From: Mastigamoeba balamuthi
Lineage: Eukaryota; Evosea; Mastigamoebida; Mastigamoebidae
Assembly (NCBI GenBank): GCA_902651635.1
Contig: CACRSC010000002.1
Coordinates: forward strand, 168,430-232,429
Direction of reading: 5' to 3'
DNA: 64,000 nt
The position numbers and the translations under genes were made by a program. Below, piece by piece: positions 10,055-21,118 of this stretch. Every line of letters begins with the position of its first letter. The stretch's first letter is position 1. The notes beneath the pieces were generated by a model. That model was not told where the DNA came from. It was given only the letters and a program-made list of their open reading frames with translations, and searched no databases.

Positions 10055-13000
10055 ATGGTGCGCTGGCTGCCCCGCTGCCCCCGCTGCCCGCTCAGATACC
10101 CGAATCTTTTTTCGCTTTTCGCCCTCCCCTCCGCCCGGCGGGCGTTGTTCCCCCGCGTCACGTCGCGTCACGTCGCGTCGCGTCGCCCCCCTGACTCCCC
10201 TCTCCTCGCAGGCTGACCAGGTGGACCAGGTGGACCAGGCGGACCAGGCGGCAGAGGCGGCGGCAGAGCCCGACGCGCCGGCGTCGATCCAGCAGCTGAT
10301 CCAGGCCTGCGCGCAGGGCGACTACCCCACCGTCACCCGCCTCCTCGAGGAGGGCGTCCCCGTGCGCCCTGCTCTCCCCTCGTGTGGGTGTGCTGCGTCT
10401 GATGCGACTTTCTCGCTGTGCTCTCTTCTCGCTAAGTGAAATACGGTGCGGCTGCCCCCCCCCCCCCCCCCTCCCCTCGCAGGTGAAACCGCGACGACGG
10501 CATGCCGCTNNNNNNNNNNNNNNNNNNNNNNNNNNNNNNNNNNNNNNNNNNNNNNNNNNNNNNNNNNNNNNNNNNNNNNNNNNNNNNNNNNNNNNNNNNN
10601 NNNNNNNNNNNNNNNNNNNNNNNNNNNNNNNNNNNNNNNNNNNNNNNNNNNNNNNNNNNNNNNNNNNNNNNNNNNNNNNNNNNNNNNNNNNNNNNNNNNN
10701 NNNNNNNNNNNNNNNNNNNNNNNNNNNNNNNNNNNNNNNNNNNNNNNNNNNNNNNNNNNNNNNNNNNNNNNNNNNNNNNNNNNNNNNNNNNNNNNNNNNN
10801 NNNNNNNNNNNNNNNNNNNNNNNNNNNNNNNNNNNNNNNNNNNNNNNNNNNNNNNNNNNNNNNNNNNNNNNNNNNNNNNNNNNNNNNNNNNNNNNNNNNN
10901 NNNNNNNNNNNNNNNNNNNNNNNNNNNNNNNNNNNNNNNNNNNNNNNNNNNNNNNNNNNNNNNNNNNNNNNNNNNNNNNNNNNNNNNNNNNNNNNNNCCC
11001 CCCCCCCCCCCCCCTCCCTCGCAGGTGAACCGCGACGACGGCATGCCGCTGAGCCCCCTCTTCGCGGCCGCCTGCGAGGGCCAGACCGAGTGCCTCCGCG
11101 CCCTCCTCGCCCGCGGCGACGTCAGCATCGACGACGGCGACAGCTACGGCCGCAGTCCCCTCTACGCCGCCTGCCTCAACGGTCCGCCCTCACCCCCACA
11201 TTGGCGCCACGTCAGACCCTCGGCGCCGGCGCTGACGGTGACGGTGACGCGACGCAGGCCACTTCCAGTGCGCGGGGATGCTCGCCGCCAAGGGCGCCAA
11301 CATCGCCGGCGGCGGCGGCCCAGACGGGGGCGGCGCGCTCCACGCGGCGTCGCGGGCCGACGCGCCCAAGATCGTCGGCCTGCTGCTGAGCGTCGTGCGT
11401 CGCACACACTCTCACACCCACACACACCAGAGAGCACAGAGAAAGTCGCATCAGACGCAGCACACACACCCACACCCACACACGCCAGAGAGCACAGAGA
11501 AAGTCACACCAGAGACGCAGGCCCCCCACAAAGCTGACGCAACTCCACGTCACGCCACCTCTCTCCCCCCTCCCCCCGCGCGCAGGTGCAGCAGGCGGAC
11601 GACCTCAAGGTGCTGCTGGACGTGCGCGACAAGGACAACCGGACGGCGCTGCACGCGGCGGTGGCGTCGCACAGCGCCGAGTCGGTGGACCAGCTGGTCA
11701 AGCGGCGGGCCGACGTGGACGCGCAGGACGCGCAGCAGATGACGCCGCTCCACGTGGCCATGCAGATGGGCGCAGAGGACTGCGCGGAGCAGCTGCTCGA
11801 CGCCGGCGCCTCGCCCGACCTGCGCGACGTGACGGGCAAGACGCCGCTGCACCTCGCGGCCGCCGGGGGCCACGCGGAGGCGCTCGAGCTGCTGCTCACG
11901 GACCCCGCGGCCCGCCAGAAGATCGACGGTACGGCCACCACAGCTGATGCGACAGCACCGCCACCACACGGGAGGGGCAGGAGACGCTGACAGAGCGCAC
12001 GCGCAACGCGCAACACACGACTGGCAGTGAACTGCGCGGACAACACGGGGCTGACGGCGTTCCACCTGGCGAGCATGAACAACCACACGGCGTGCCTGCG
12101 CATACTGAGCGAGCGCGGCTGCAACGTCCTCTGCACCGACAGCAGCGGCCGCAACGCCCTGCACGGCGCCGCCATGTGGGGCGCCCTCCTCACCGCCAAG
12201 ACCCTCGTCGACCGCCACCAGCGTCCGCCGCCCCTCTCCTCTCTCACTCTCTGTTGCCTGCGCTCATTCCAGGAAATGGCGGACACCCGCCACATCGCTC
12301 TGTGCCGCGCTGCGCAGTGAAGATCGACGGGCCCGACAACGACGGGCGGATGCCGCTGCACTACGCGGCGGTGGGGGACCAGGCGGCGGTGGCCGAGTGG
12401 CTGGTGGAGAGCGGGGCGGACGTGAACGCGCGGGACAAGCCGCTGGCGCGGACGCCGCTGCACTGGGCCGCCCGCTGCGGCGCCGCGGCCGCCGTGCGCG
12501 CGCTGGCGCCGTGCTCGGACATCCTCGCCACCGACACGCACGGGCGCGAGGCCGTGCACCTGGCGGCGGCCAGCGGCTGCCTCGACTGCGTGCAGGCGCT
12601 CGTGGAGGCGGGCGCCTCTGTCGACGCCCTCGACCGCAGGGGCGTCTCGCCCCTCTACGTCGCATCAGCCCGCGGCCACGTGCAGGCCGTCGAGTACCTC
12701 CTCGCCGAGGGCGCCGGCGCGGGCCTCTCGTCGATGGCGGGGCTGCTGCCCCTGCACGCCGCGGCCTTCAAGGGGCACAGGCCCGTCGTCGAGGCCATCC
12801 TGCGGCGCACGTGCGGCGCTGACGTGGCGCAGGCGCAGGCTCTTCCCTCTGCCCCAGCCGGGCTGACGACGCACGCGGCGCGCGCAGGGACAAGCAGGGG
12901 AGGTCGGTGGTGCACGCGGCGGCCTTTGCGGGGGACATCGAGTGCCTGGAGCACCTCGTCGAGAGGGCGGGCACGCAGAGCTTCGCGTGCGCTCCGGTCC

Positions 13001-16000
13001 CCACCCGAGAGCCGTGCACGGCGCGCGCAGGGCTCACCGGGGGGCGCGTGTGCCTGCCGCGCGTGCAGGGAGGTGGACGAGGACGGGAGGCTGCCCCTGC
13101 ACTACGCGGCGTGCAGCTCGGACCAGGACATCCTGCAGCTGCTGCTCGAGAAGCCCGCGGGCGCCCCCAGCGACTGGGCGCCCCCCGTCAACGCGCTCAC
13201 CAAGGCCGGCCAGACGCCCCTCTACATCGCAGGTGTGCCGGGACCCCCTGCTGCAAGCCACCAGCACCAGCGGCGCCCAGCTGACGCGCTTCCTTCCCCC
13301 TTCTCTGTGGCTGGCGCAGCGCAAACGGGAGACGTCTCGTTTGTGGAGAAGCTGCTCGAGTACGGCGCAGACCCCAGCATCGCAGACGGTACAACCCTCC
13401 CTTCAGAGGCAGCAGCGGCCAGCAGGGGCGTCTCACAGCTGGCGCACGCACCGCAGAGAACGGGATGACGCCGCTGCTGGTGGCCGTGTCGCGCAACAAG
13501 GCCCAGGTGGTGGAGCTCGTGCGTGGCACACAGCACAGCACAGCGCCAGCAGGAGGGAGCGAGCACTGACAGGGAGCCGGGGGGCCCCCCGCGCAGCTGG
13601 TGGAGAGGGACCGGAGGCTGATGAGGCGGCGGGACAAGCGGGGGCGGACGGCGCTGCACTGGGCGAGCTACTGCGGGTTCCCCGACGTGGTGACGCTGCT
13701 GCTGGAGCACAAGCACCGCCTGGACCTGCGCGACGCCAACGGCGAGACGGCGCTGTGCGCGGCGGCGTACGCGGGGCACACGACGGTCGTGCAGCTGCTG
13801 ATCCGCGCGGGGGCCGACACGGCGCTGTGCTCGCGGGCGCGGCTGAGCCCGCTGCACTTTGGGTGCATCAGCGGCCACGCCAACGTCGTGCAGCTGCTGC
13901 TCAACTCCAAGACCGACGCCAACGGCCGCACGCGCGACGGCAGGCGGCCGCTGCACGTGGCGGCCATGAACGGGCACCCGCACCTCTGCAACATCCTCGT
14001 GCAGGCCGGCGCGGAGATCGACGCGCGCGACAGGCGCGGCTGCGTGGCGCTGGCGTACGCGGCGGTCAACGGCGACGCGCTGGTCGTCACGCGGCTGCTG
14101 GAGCTCGGGGCCAGCACGGCGGTGCCGACGGCCGAGGGCAGGACGCCGGCGCAGCTCGCGCGCGAGCGGGGGCACGTGCACTGCAGCGAGCTGCTCGAGG
14201 GCAAGACGAGCGGCTTCACGCGCGTCGCGCGGGCGCGGGCCAACTTCCCCTTCACGGCGCGCGACGCCACGGAGCTGTCGATCGAGACCAACAGCGTCAT
14301 CTCGGTGCTCTGGCAGCACGAGAGCGGCTGGTGGAAGGGCGAGCTCGACGGCCGCGTGGGCCTCTTCCCCAGCAACTACTGCGAGATCCTCGCCGACGGC
14401 AGCGGCAGCGCCAGCGCCAGCGGCGACGAGGAGGACGACGGCGCGGGCTCGCGGGTCTCGGGCTCGGAGGGCTCGGACGACGACGAGGACGGCACGGCGT
14501 CGCGCTCGACGCGCGGCGACGACGAGGAGGGCTCGGGCAGCCTCACGGGCTCGCAGGGCAGCGCCGAGGCCGACATCGACGACGTCGACAGGCTGGCCGA
14601 GCACGAGCTCGACCGCGCGGGCTGCAGCCCCCGGGCGGCCCCTTCGTCGCCCCCGGCCGCCGTGCGCGCCAGCAGGTACGCCGTCATGACGTCGGACGAG
14701 CTCGTCGACGAGAGCGGGGGCAGGGCGGGCGGCATACAGCACGAGAGGCCGCTGCTGCACTCGCCCACCGAGACGCGGGCGGCGTATGAGGGCGCCGTGG
14801 CGCCGGTCTCGCTCGAGGCGGCCGTGCAGGACTTTGGCGAGCACGACACGATCCTGCAGAAGCTCATCAACCAGGACGCCGTCGCCGCGGCCGCCGAGCG
14901 CCAGCAGCAGATGCTCCTCCTCGAGCAGCTCCAGCAGCAGCAGCACGAGCACGACCACGACCACGACCACGAGCATGAGCATGAGCAGGAGCACGAGCAG
15001 GAGCACGCGGGGGCTGCGGGCGCTGGCGAGGCGCTGGCCGCCGAGAACCCCGACGACGTGGCGGAGCTCTCGGACGAGGACCTCGCGGGCATCGCGTCGC
15101 CGCCGCCGCAGGCGCAGACACAGGCGCAGGCCGAGGGCCAGCAGGCGCCCCAGCACGCCCCAGCAGCGGATGGCGCCCCGCAGGTGCCGGGCGAGCAGGC
15201 AGCGCAGCCGGCAGCAGAAGAGCAGCCCGAGGAGGCGCTGGACGACAGCATGGTGCTGACGGACGAGGACGAGCCCCTGCACGAGTCGGACGCGGAGGCG
15301 GAGGACGGGCGCCGCGCGCACATGGAGCAGGACCACGTGTCCCTGAGCAGCGACTCGGAGGAGGAGCGCCGCGCCGCCGCAGAGCCCCTCGCGGAGGAGG
15401 ACCTTGTCGCCGACGAGCCTGGCGAGCAGGCGGCGCCCTCGGGGGCAGCGGGGGCTGTGCGGGAGCCCCCCGCGCAGGACGACAGCGCGGAGCAGCTGTC
15501 GCTGTCGGAGCGCGAGCAGAGCCTCGAAGAGGAGGCCGAGGCCGAGGAGGAGCCCTCGCCAGCGGCAGCGGCAGAGGCGCAGCGACAGGGCGGCGAGGAC
15601 GACGTCGACGAGCTCACCGCGAGGCTCGAGCGCGCAGAGCTCTGCTCCACCGGCGAGCTGCGCGAGGGCGACAGCGCAGCGGCAGCAGAGGCCGAGGAGC
15701 ACGCGGCTGCCGCAGACGAGTCCCTGGGCGCCTGCGACACGTCCGCAGGGGCGCCCGAGGAGCAGAGCCGCGACGAGCAGAGCGTCGACGCCGACGCCGA
15801 CACCGACGCCGAGGCCGAGGCCGAGGCCGAGGCGCTGGACCTGAGCGCAATAGAGGAGGCCGAGCACGAGGAGCCGCGGGAGGAGGACTCGCAGGACACA
15901 TCTGCGGACGCTGGGGCAGCGGAGGAGCCCCAGAGCGCCCTGCAGGAGAGCGCTGAGGCACAAGCGCCCGCAGACACACCAGCGGCAGCGGCAGCGGCAG

Positions 16001-17118
16001 CGGCCGTCGCAGCAGCGCCGGACGAGGCTGCCGCCGCTGCTGCTGCGTCGCAGGCAGAGGAGCTGCCGAGGAAGGCCGAGGCCGCGGAGACAGCGGGAGC
16101 GGACAAGAGGCCCACCAAGCAGCAGCAGAAGCAGCAGGCAGCGCGGGGCAGACCTGCGCAGCACCCCCAGCAGCAGCAACATCCGCAGCAGCAACACGGG
16201 AGGCCCGCCAAGGCGAAGCCCCCGGCCCCTGCCGCCGCGAGGAAGGCAGAGGCGGCGCAGCGCCTCAAGCCCCAGGCCGCCGCGCGCAAGGGCGCCGCTG
16301 CGGCGGCACCGCGCCAGGCGGCCAAGCAGCAGCAGACGCCCCATGCCAAGAGGCCTGCCGCCGACATGCTCGCGGCGCCCAGCCCCGCCAAGCGGCTCCG
16401 CGAGGCCACGGCCGCCTCAGCCGCAGGCGCAGGGGCCCCGGCGTCGCCGTCGTCGCCAGCGCCATCGGGGACGGCGGCGGAGGCAGCGGCGCAGCAGCGA
16501 CCAAAGGGCCTGTCGCTGTCGCCGCAGCAGCCGCAGCACAGGCCCTCGGCCTCGACGTCGTCTGCCCCGCGCGCAGCGGCAGCGGCAGCGGCGGGGGCGG
16601 TGTCGCCGCCAGGGCCGCGCAGGCCCGAGACGAGGTCGAGCAGGACGTCGGCGCCGCCCTCTGTGGGGCGCACGCAGGCGGCGGCAGCAGCAGCAGCGGC
16701 AGCGGCGGCAGGGGCAGGGGCAGCGGGAGGGGCGGGGCACGCGAGGGGGTCGAGCGCGCCCGAGGCGGTGTTTGAGGGGCTGTACAGGGACGCGTTTGAG
16801 CGGAAGGTGCAGCGGGAGGTGCAGCGCATGCACGTGCAGAGCAGGCAGGAGGAGCAGGAGGCCGCGCAGTGCAGGTTCACGCCGGCCATCACGCCCATGG
16901 CGCAGGCCACGCGGGGCGCGGGCGACGTCTGGTCGCGCCTCTACTGCGACGGCGTCCGGCAGGCCCGCAAGCGCCTCCTCAGCACCGCCGAGCAGCAGGC
17001 CCTCCAGCAGCAGCAGGCGCAGGCGCAGGCGGGGCAGGCGGCCAGCAGTAGCTGCGCGCCGGCGTCGCCCCCAGGGCAGGGCCAGGGCCAGGGGCCGCGG
17101 TCGCCGCCCAAGCACTAG
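10055..17118 (+). CDS. Ankyrin-repeat plus SH3 scaffold protein, about 1797 aa
   Basis: Exons: 10055-10057 (ATG only), 10212-10361, 11025-11181, 11258-11394, 11586-11928, 12028-12222, 12318-12810, 12888-12986, 13069-13232, 13320-13388, 13457-13518, 13597-17118. All phases agree and sum to 1798 codons. Residues about 30-820 are a long ankyrin array with repeated TPLHxA and GADVNARD-type units. An SH3 domain at about 836-889 shows the diagnostic motifs ANFPF, ESGWWKGEL and GLFPSNY. Then come about 700 residues of acidic, Gln- and Ala-rich low complexity, and a basic C-terminal segment (FEGLYRDAFERKVQREVQRM, FTPAITP, VWSRLYCDG). Ankyrin plus SH3 predicts a cytoplasmic adaptor binding proline-rich partners, perhaps at the cortex or cytoskeleton; partners are unknown. 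Odd points: an intron directly after the start codon, and an N gap at the exon 3 boundary. Confidence 0.9.
10380..11525. repeat. Related TG/CA-rich motif in two introns, opposite orientation
   Basis: Intron 2 of the ankyrin/SH3 gene carries GCTGCGTCTGATGCGACTTT at about 10389-10408, followed by CTC and TGTGCTCTCTT. Intron 4 carries the reverse complement (AGAGAGCACAGAGAAAGTCG, then CATCAGACGCAGC, about 11431-11463) and a second diverged copy at about 11489-11521, embedded in CACACCCACA repeats. The two introns could pair in the transcript. Confidence 0.65.
10510..10997. other. 488-N assembly gap, probably spurious
   Basis: The bases just before the Ns (C-run, CTCGCAG, then the first about 25 bp of exon 3 ending ATGCCGCT) repeat just after them, with one extra A in the left copy. 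Overlapping contig ends were apparently not merged, so the true gap is probably zero or negative. Confidence 0.85.
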
Positions 17119-17590
17119 CAGAGCAGCAGCCAAGCAGCCAAGCAGCATCAGCATCAGCAGCATCAGCAGTAGTCAGTCAAGTGTGTCGTGTGTTGCAATT
17201 CTCAAAGACCGCAATCAAAAACAACAAACAATCCAAACAACCCACCACCATGCAGCACACAGCACACACGGCACACACGGCACACGCACACACGACACCA
17301 GCGGGCGTAGTCCGGGGCAGGCAGGGCGCTGGGTGGGCAGCAGGGCAGCAGGGCACAGCGCAGGCCTCCCGGTGGCCAACGAGACAGAGCACAGACACCG
17401 CAGAGCGAGACCGAGAGAGAGGGTGCGGTGGGTTGCCACCCCTGCTTCTCAGATTAGGCGCAGCGCAGTGCAGCACGGCCCAAAGACAGCTGAACCGGCC
17501 GAATCGGAAGAGCCCCGGAGAAAAGGAAACCTCTCGATAAGCCCAGGAAATCCGGGCAGAGAGGCCTGGCAGGACCACAGCTTAACTCTG
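17119..17590. other. Intergenic spacer
   Basis: 472 bp between the ankyrin/SH3 stop and the first cyclase start. It contains CAG/CAT-rich and CACA-rich stretches (17119-17300) and no recognisable gene. Confidence 0.5.
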
Positions 17591-20500
17591 ATGTCAAGGA
17601 CCAAGAAGGTCTCCTCTGCCACCGACTGGACCCGCGAGCAGCCGCAGCCCCCGGCCTGGGCCACCAAGCCAGCGGCCCCGGGGCGGCGGCTGCTCCAGCG
17701 GCGCGGCAGGCGTGGCTGCGCGGCCCTCTCGGTGCGCTCGGTGCTCGTGACGCTCATGGCCTGCAGCCTCGTCGTCTGCGTCGTCCCCATCTCGGTCGCC
17801 TGGTACCTGGGCTCCGACGCCAGCACCGGCTACGCGACCTCGACGCTCTACAAGACGGTGCGCCCCCGCAGACAATGTCCTCGGGGTCTTTTCTGGCTTT
17901 GCGTGGGCGGCTGCCCCTGCCATCCATGAATGGGGGCCTGCACCCCCTTTTGTCCACTTGGCTCCAATTGGCAAGAATCGGGCACGCGAGAAGGGAGGGC
18001 CCTCGGCCGCCCTGTGCCCCCAGGGCCTCTTCCGAGGGATTCTGCGGCGGGTTTCTCTCTCTCGATTCCCCGGGCGTGAGCGCGTGGCAATGCGGGGGCA
18101 GCGAAGGCCAGTCGCTCCAGAGGGGGCAAAGACGCCTTTTCAGCTGCTCTATTTGGCAGCACATCTGGGCAGCTGCCCGATGCGGCTCGCCCGAAAAGCA
18201 CTGTGTGGCTCAGCACGCGTGCGGGGCGCCCACCGCCCAGGTCTCGGGGACCGTCGTGCGGCAGCTCGACGCGTTCATGGGCAGGGCCGAGGCCGTCAAC
18301 ACCCTCAACACGCTGGCCGTGCGCTGGGGTCCTCAGGGGCCACTCACTCCCAGCAGCGCTCCGCAAATAGCTCAGCATTGCCCCATCTGCTGCGGTGGCG
18401 GGCGGGCGGCGCAGGCCCTCGAGGACCCCGCTGTGTGCGCGGACGAGGAGGCCTTTGTGGGCCTGTGGAAGCCCCAGATGCAGCAGATGCTGACCCTCGC
18501 GGACAGCTACATGGTCTACGCTGCGGCGCCCAGCAACGCCATGACGGGTGCGGCCACCTTCCTCCCCGACGGGCGGACCAGAAGCGGGCCGCGGCCTCAC
18601 ACAGCCGCCGCTGCCTCGCAGGGGTCATGAGGATCAAAGGAGAGATACAGGCGGCCATCATGAGGAGCAACTGGACAGCGGGCGCCAACTACCGCGTCTC
18701 CACGTCGCCCGCCTTCCGGCTGGACGGCTGGGACTGGTCGTGGGCGCCGGGCTACTACCCCACGCAGCGCCCGTGGTACCAGAACGCCCTGGCCCAGCCG
18801 GCGAAGCCCGTGTGGAGCGAGTGCGCCCCCCAGGCCCTCTGCGTCCCTCTGCGACCGCTCACCCCGGGACCCTTTCCGCAGGGCCTACGTGTTCTGGGAC
18901 GACCGCGGGCTCGGAGTGACGGTGTCGCAGACAATGGAGGGCGGCGGCGTTGTGTGCGGCGTCGTGGCGGTGGACTACCTGCTGGCAGGCATCGCCCAGT
19001 TCCTGCGCGACATGCCTGTCGACTTTGGGGCAGAGGTCTGGGTCTTCCAGCAGACGGGCGAGATCATTGCCAGCTCCGTGCCAGACGAGACGTACTTTGT
19101 GCAGCTCAACGACACGGTCACTCGCTACACTGTGCGTTGGCTGGGGCCAGCGCTCCACCACACGACCTCTGACCAGCACGTGCGGCACAGATGTGGGACT
19201 CGCCCTTCAGGCACACACGCGAGCTGGGCCGCCAGCTGCGCTCCGACGTGGAGCGCATCTCGGTCAACCAGACAATTGAGTTCTCGAGCAGCCTGTGGGG
19301 CGAGAGGCACCAGATCCTGCTGTCCAGCTTCCAGGTGCGCCCCGGCCTGGGCGTCTGGTGCGTCGCCATCGCCGTGCCCACGTCCAAGTTCTACAGCCAG
19401 CTCCAGTCTGGCGTGTACATCAGCATCGGCGTTTCAGCAGCGGTTCTTGTCGTCTCGGTGGCCGCATCGGTCATTCGTATGATCGACACAACTCACCTGC
19501 GCTGCTGCTCACGTCTCGCCAGTGGGACTGGTCATCACGCGGCCCATCAAGCACATCGCCTCGGACCTCAAGGCCGTGGCGACACTCAGCACACTCTCGG
19601 ACTCTCAGACACCGCGCTCGCACCTCTCGGAGATCGACAGCATCCTCAACTCGGCCTCAATGTGGGATAATCCATGGACGTATCGTTGATGCTCACAACA
19701 GGCGACACACCACATCGTAGGATGAAGAGGATGATTGTGAGCATGACCAAGTACATCCCCATCAGCGTCATGCACTGGCTCATCGACAACGACCGCGTGG
19801 CTGAGCTGGGAATGAGCCCCACGCACTGCGCAATCATGTTCACAGACATCGTCAACTTCACGCAGATCACCGACACTGTGCCTCCACGCGACCTCATCAA
19901 GGTGTTCACCGACGTCATGGACGCATCGTCTGCAGCGATTGTTGCGACCGGGGGCATTGTGGACAAGATTGTGGGCGACTCTGTGATGGGCGTCTGGGGT
20001 GCACCAGAGCCCGTGGAGGCCCCGGAGCTGAGTGCGTGCAGAGCAGCGCTGAGCATTGTGGCGATGCTGGAGAAGCTTCAGCCGACGTGGGAGGCACAGG
20101 GGCTGCCGTGCTTCAGGCTGCGTGTGGGGATTGCGTCGGGGAAGGTGCTGGCAGGCAACTGCGGGAGCTCGGACAGGTTCTGCTACACTGTGCTCGGCAA
20201 CGCTGTCAACCTCGCGTGCGCCCTTCTCTCATCCCATCCCAGTCGACGCACCACCACAGACGGCGACTGACCACAGCGCAACACGTGGCGGCAGGTCGCG
20301 GCTGGAGAGCCTGAACAAGTACTACGGCAGCACTGTGATGGTGTGCGAGCGCACGGCTGGCAAAGTGAAGGACGCGATGCTCATGAGGAAGCTCGAGACC
20401 GTGCGCGTCAAGGGCCAGGCAACACCTCTCGAGGTCTACGAGGTGTTCCCCAGGGCCACAGAGGGCAGTGAGGCCGCGGGGGTGAGCGAGGACGAGTGTG

Positions 20501-20741
20501 CGACGTTCACCAACGCCGTCAACGCGTACGAGCAGCAGAACTTTGCCGAGGCAGTCTCCCTCTTCGCCAAATATCTCCAGACCAGGCCGTCGGATGGCGT
20601 ACGCACTCGCACGAGCACAACCGAGCACTCATCGCACAACAGCACGCACACGCGATGGCAGAGAAGGCAAGCAAGCACCTCGACCAGAGCATCGACACGT
20701 CGCAGAAGTGGGACTATGTCCACACGTTCGAGACCAAGTGA
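17591..20741 (+). CDS. Receptor-type class III adenylate cyclase, array copy 1 (749 aa)
   Basis: Predicted membrane cyclase making cAMP from ATP. Ten exons: 17591-17857, 18241-18318, 18415-18547, 18622-18820, 18882-19131, 19191-19476, 19523-19661, 19721-20215, 20295-20598, 20643-20741, all in phase. Order: short cytoplasmic N-terminus; TM1 (VLVTLMACSLVVCVVPISVAW); extracellular dCache-like sensor (WYQNAL, VSQTM, VVAVDYLL, FQQTGEIIASS); TM2 (VYISIGVSAAVLVVSVAASV); HAMP-like stretch (TRPIKHIASDL); catalytic domain. Metal aspartates sit in FTDIVNF and KIVGDSVMG, the base-selecting pair is Lys in DKIVGD and Thr in CYTVLGN, and transition-state Asn and Arg are in AVNLASRLESL. The Lys/Thr pair favours ATP over GTP. 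A TPR-like C-terminus (AVNAYEQQNFAEAVSLF) ends in DYVHTFETK. Intron 1 (383 bp) is by far the longest. The sensor ligand is unknown. Confidence 0.9.
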
Positions 20742-21118
20742 GGAGTCGAGAGGAGCATCGCACGCGCTCTGGCGAAGCGCGATTGTCAGAAAACTTCAGA
20801 AACAACACCCTCCATGCCCCCTTTTGTGCATAACGCAAAGCCATGCATTTCCTCGACTGCCTCAAGCGCTGCTTGCCCCTCTTTGGCTGCTCACTTTGTC
20901 TTGAGAAATGCCCGGCATCTGCGAGGCAGCAGACGACCCGCCAGAACCCCAGCGAAAGAAAACAAGCGCGAACATGCACGAACAGGGAGATATGTCACCG
21001 CTCTCTCTGTGCCCAGTCCAGGAAACAGCTTCCCTTCCCGGTTAATTATCCCGTCAGAGTTCTCTGCTTCTGCATTTCACCGCCCCCCACACTGCTGCGC
21101 TGCACCCGCGGAAGCCCC
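20742..21118. other. Spacer between cyclase copies 1 and 2
   Basis: 377 bp, with no gene or strong motif seen apart from a GGAGATATG near 20986. Confidence 0.5.

Noticed and set aside
11400-11525. CRISPR-like repeat array
   Set aside because: CA-rich direct repeats in an intron without regular spacers; eukaryotic context.
13222-16344. 1040-codon open frame on the minus strand
   Set aside because: Antisense shadow of the low-complexity exon of the ankyrin/SH3 gene; composition is Leu/Arg/Val from GC-rich codons and it has no domain.
14376-16910. 844-codon minus-strand frame rich in Ser/Ala/Cys
   Set aside because: Another shadow of the same exon; the plus strand has ankyrin and SH3 motifs.
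19721-20215. Guanylate cyclase assignment
   Set aside because: Guanylate cyclases use Glu and Cys as base selectors; here Lys and Thr stand at those positions, as in many adenylate cyclases.
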